Assembly: GCA_014729565.1 (NCBI GenBank)
Contig: WJJR01000317.1
Span: 1-6,330 of the forward strand
Direction: 5' to 3'
Length of the DNA stretch: 6,330 nucleotides
From: Candidatus Zixiibacteriota bacterium
Lineage (GTDB): Bacteria; Zixibacteria; MSB-5A5; WJJR01
How positions within the stretch are numbered: position 1 is the stretch's first letter; every line of letters begins with the position of its first letter. The notes under the pieces were generated by a model. It saw nothing but the letters and a program-made list of their open reading frames with translations, had not been told where the DNA came from and did no database searches. Of this stretch, positions 5,664 to 6,330 are shown piece after piece. The position numbers were made by a program, and so were the translations under genes.

Positions 5664-6330
5664 ATGACATTGCGATATCACGAGTTGACAGGAAAGTGGG
5701 CGATTGCCGTCGCCCTGCTGGCGGCGATCTTTGTCTCCGGTTGTGGCGGTGGTGGTGACATCAACGGTGGCGGTGACGCCGAATACACGCTCGAGCTGGT
5801 CGCTGAGAAGGACTTGGGCAATCAAGTCGACTACTTGCACATCAGATTCCTGAAGGACGGCATTTCGGTCGTCGACGGCTACGTGAAGGTCAATGATGAT
5901 TCGCTGTCTCTGACCGCATCCGGGTACGCATTCACGACGTACGCCGGGTCGCATTTCTCCCACGGTGAGGAAATCACGATTGAGGCCGGCGATCCCGCCG
6001 AGGAATTCATCTACACCGATTCGGTGTTCATGCCCACCGGCCTGACTGTTGACGTGGTCCCCGAAGCCGACACCATTTGGCAACCGACCGATGGTGCGGT
6101 CAATATCGACTGGACGCTGTCGAATCCGGTGAGCGGCTACATCGTCTCAGTGACACCCCGCTTACCCGACTCACCGGCGCCCGGACTCGCCAGCGAAGCC
6201 GTAGGCGGATCATTCTCGTTTTCTCCGGTCGAGGTGTTTTTCGACCAATTGACCGATACGCTGGTGTCGGATCTGTATGATGTCCGGGTCGTGGCATACA
6301 ATCGCACGTATGTCCGTCGCACATCTGCAC
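5664..6330 (+). CDS. Lipoprotein of unknown function, C-terminus cut by window end
   Basis: 222 codons are visible and the frame is open at the window end. The N-terminus is a clear lipoprotein signal: basic start (R4, K11), hydrophobic core 13-23 and lipobox V-S-G-C27, followed by a flexible Gly-rich spacer (28-38). Gly at +2 would allow outer-membrane or surface placement. The rest looks all-beta. A first module (about 40-125) contains LKDGISVVDGYVKVND (63-78), and a second (about 127-222) resembles an Ig/fibronectin-type fold, with DWTLSNPVSGYIVSV (149-163) and YDVRVVAYN (205-213). I recognise no specific family. ATG at 5664 is preferred because GAGGG lies four bases upstream; an in-frame GTG at 5637 has a purine-rich tract overlapping it, which is less suitable. 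It is divergent from the DUF2953 operon. Minus-strand open frames here are shadows. Confidence 0.88.
   Translation, partial: MTLRYHELTGKWAIAVALLAAIFVSGCGGGGDINGGGDAEYTLELVAEKDLGNQVDYLHIRFLKDGISVVDGYVKVNDDSLSLTASGYAFTTYAGSHFSHGEEITIEAGDPAEEFIYTDSVFMPTGLTVDVVPEADTIWQPTDGAVNIDWTLSNPVSGYIVSVTPRLPDSPAPGLASEAVGGSFSFSPVEVFFDQLTDTLVSDLYDVRVVAYNRTYVRRTSA

Noticed and set aside
5613..6083. Minus-strand open frame of 156 codons opposite the lipoprotein
   Set aside because: It lies antisense to a frame with a clear lipobox, a ribosome site and sensible protein composition. The antisense product has no signal, motif or well-placed ribosome site.

Overview
The window has moderately high GC and looks like a Gram-negative-type bacterial chromosome. 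It holds two lipoprotein signal peptides, a secreted beta-propeller and a soluble TPR histidine kinase. Its genes are compactly packed, mostly on the minus strand, and use ATG starts with recognisable Shine-Dalgarno sequences. No rRNA, tRNA, CRISPR array, transposase or phage gene is visible. The mix of genes (TPR kinases, GerW/YtfJ outside an evident sporulation locus, Cys-Gly-rich lipoproteins) would fit an uncultured FCB-type lineage such as Zixibacteria. That placement is inference only.

Region by region: (1) 1-737, minus strand, a GH25 lysozyme-family lipoprotein, cut at the window edge close to its C-terminus. (2) 738-1053, intergenic, containing a striking 48-bp nested palindrome at 862-909: two adjacent hairpins that are reverse complements of each other except for one covarying base pair. 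(3) 1054-3000, minus strand, a 648-residue soluble histidine kinase made of TPR repeats, a coiled coil, a HisKA-like domain and an HATPase domain. (4) 3001-3175, a leader region with a possible 7-codon minicistron that copies the kinase's start context. (5) 3176-4324, minus strand, an exported protein of about 382 residues that I read as a seven-bladed beta-propeller. (6) 4368-4751, minus strand, a GerW/YtfJ family protein. (7) 4763-5449, minus strand, a DUF2953 (YtfI-like) membrane protein. (8) 5450-5663, a divergent intergenic region. (9) 5664-6330, plus strand, a lipoprotein of unknown function cut by the window end.

Transcription of the minus block runs from high to low coordinates: DUF2953, gerW and propeller (gaps 11 and 43 bp) look like one operon. 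The kinase follows after 175 bp and the lysozyme after 316 bp, so these are probably separate units. DUF2953-GerW is the same gene pair as Bacillus ytfI-ytfJ, which is the firmest functional link here. The surface-directed products (lysozyme lipoprotein, propeller, DUF2953 membrane protein, second lipoprotein) suggest an envelope theme, but no sequence evidence ties all of them into one system.
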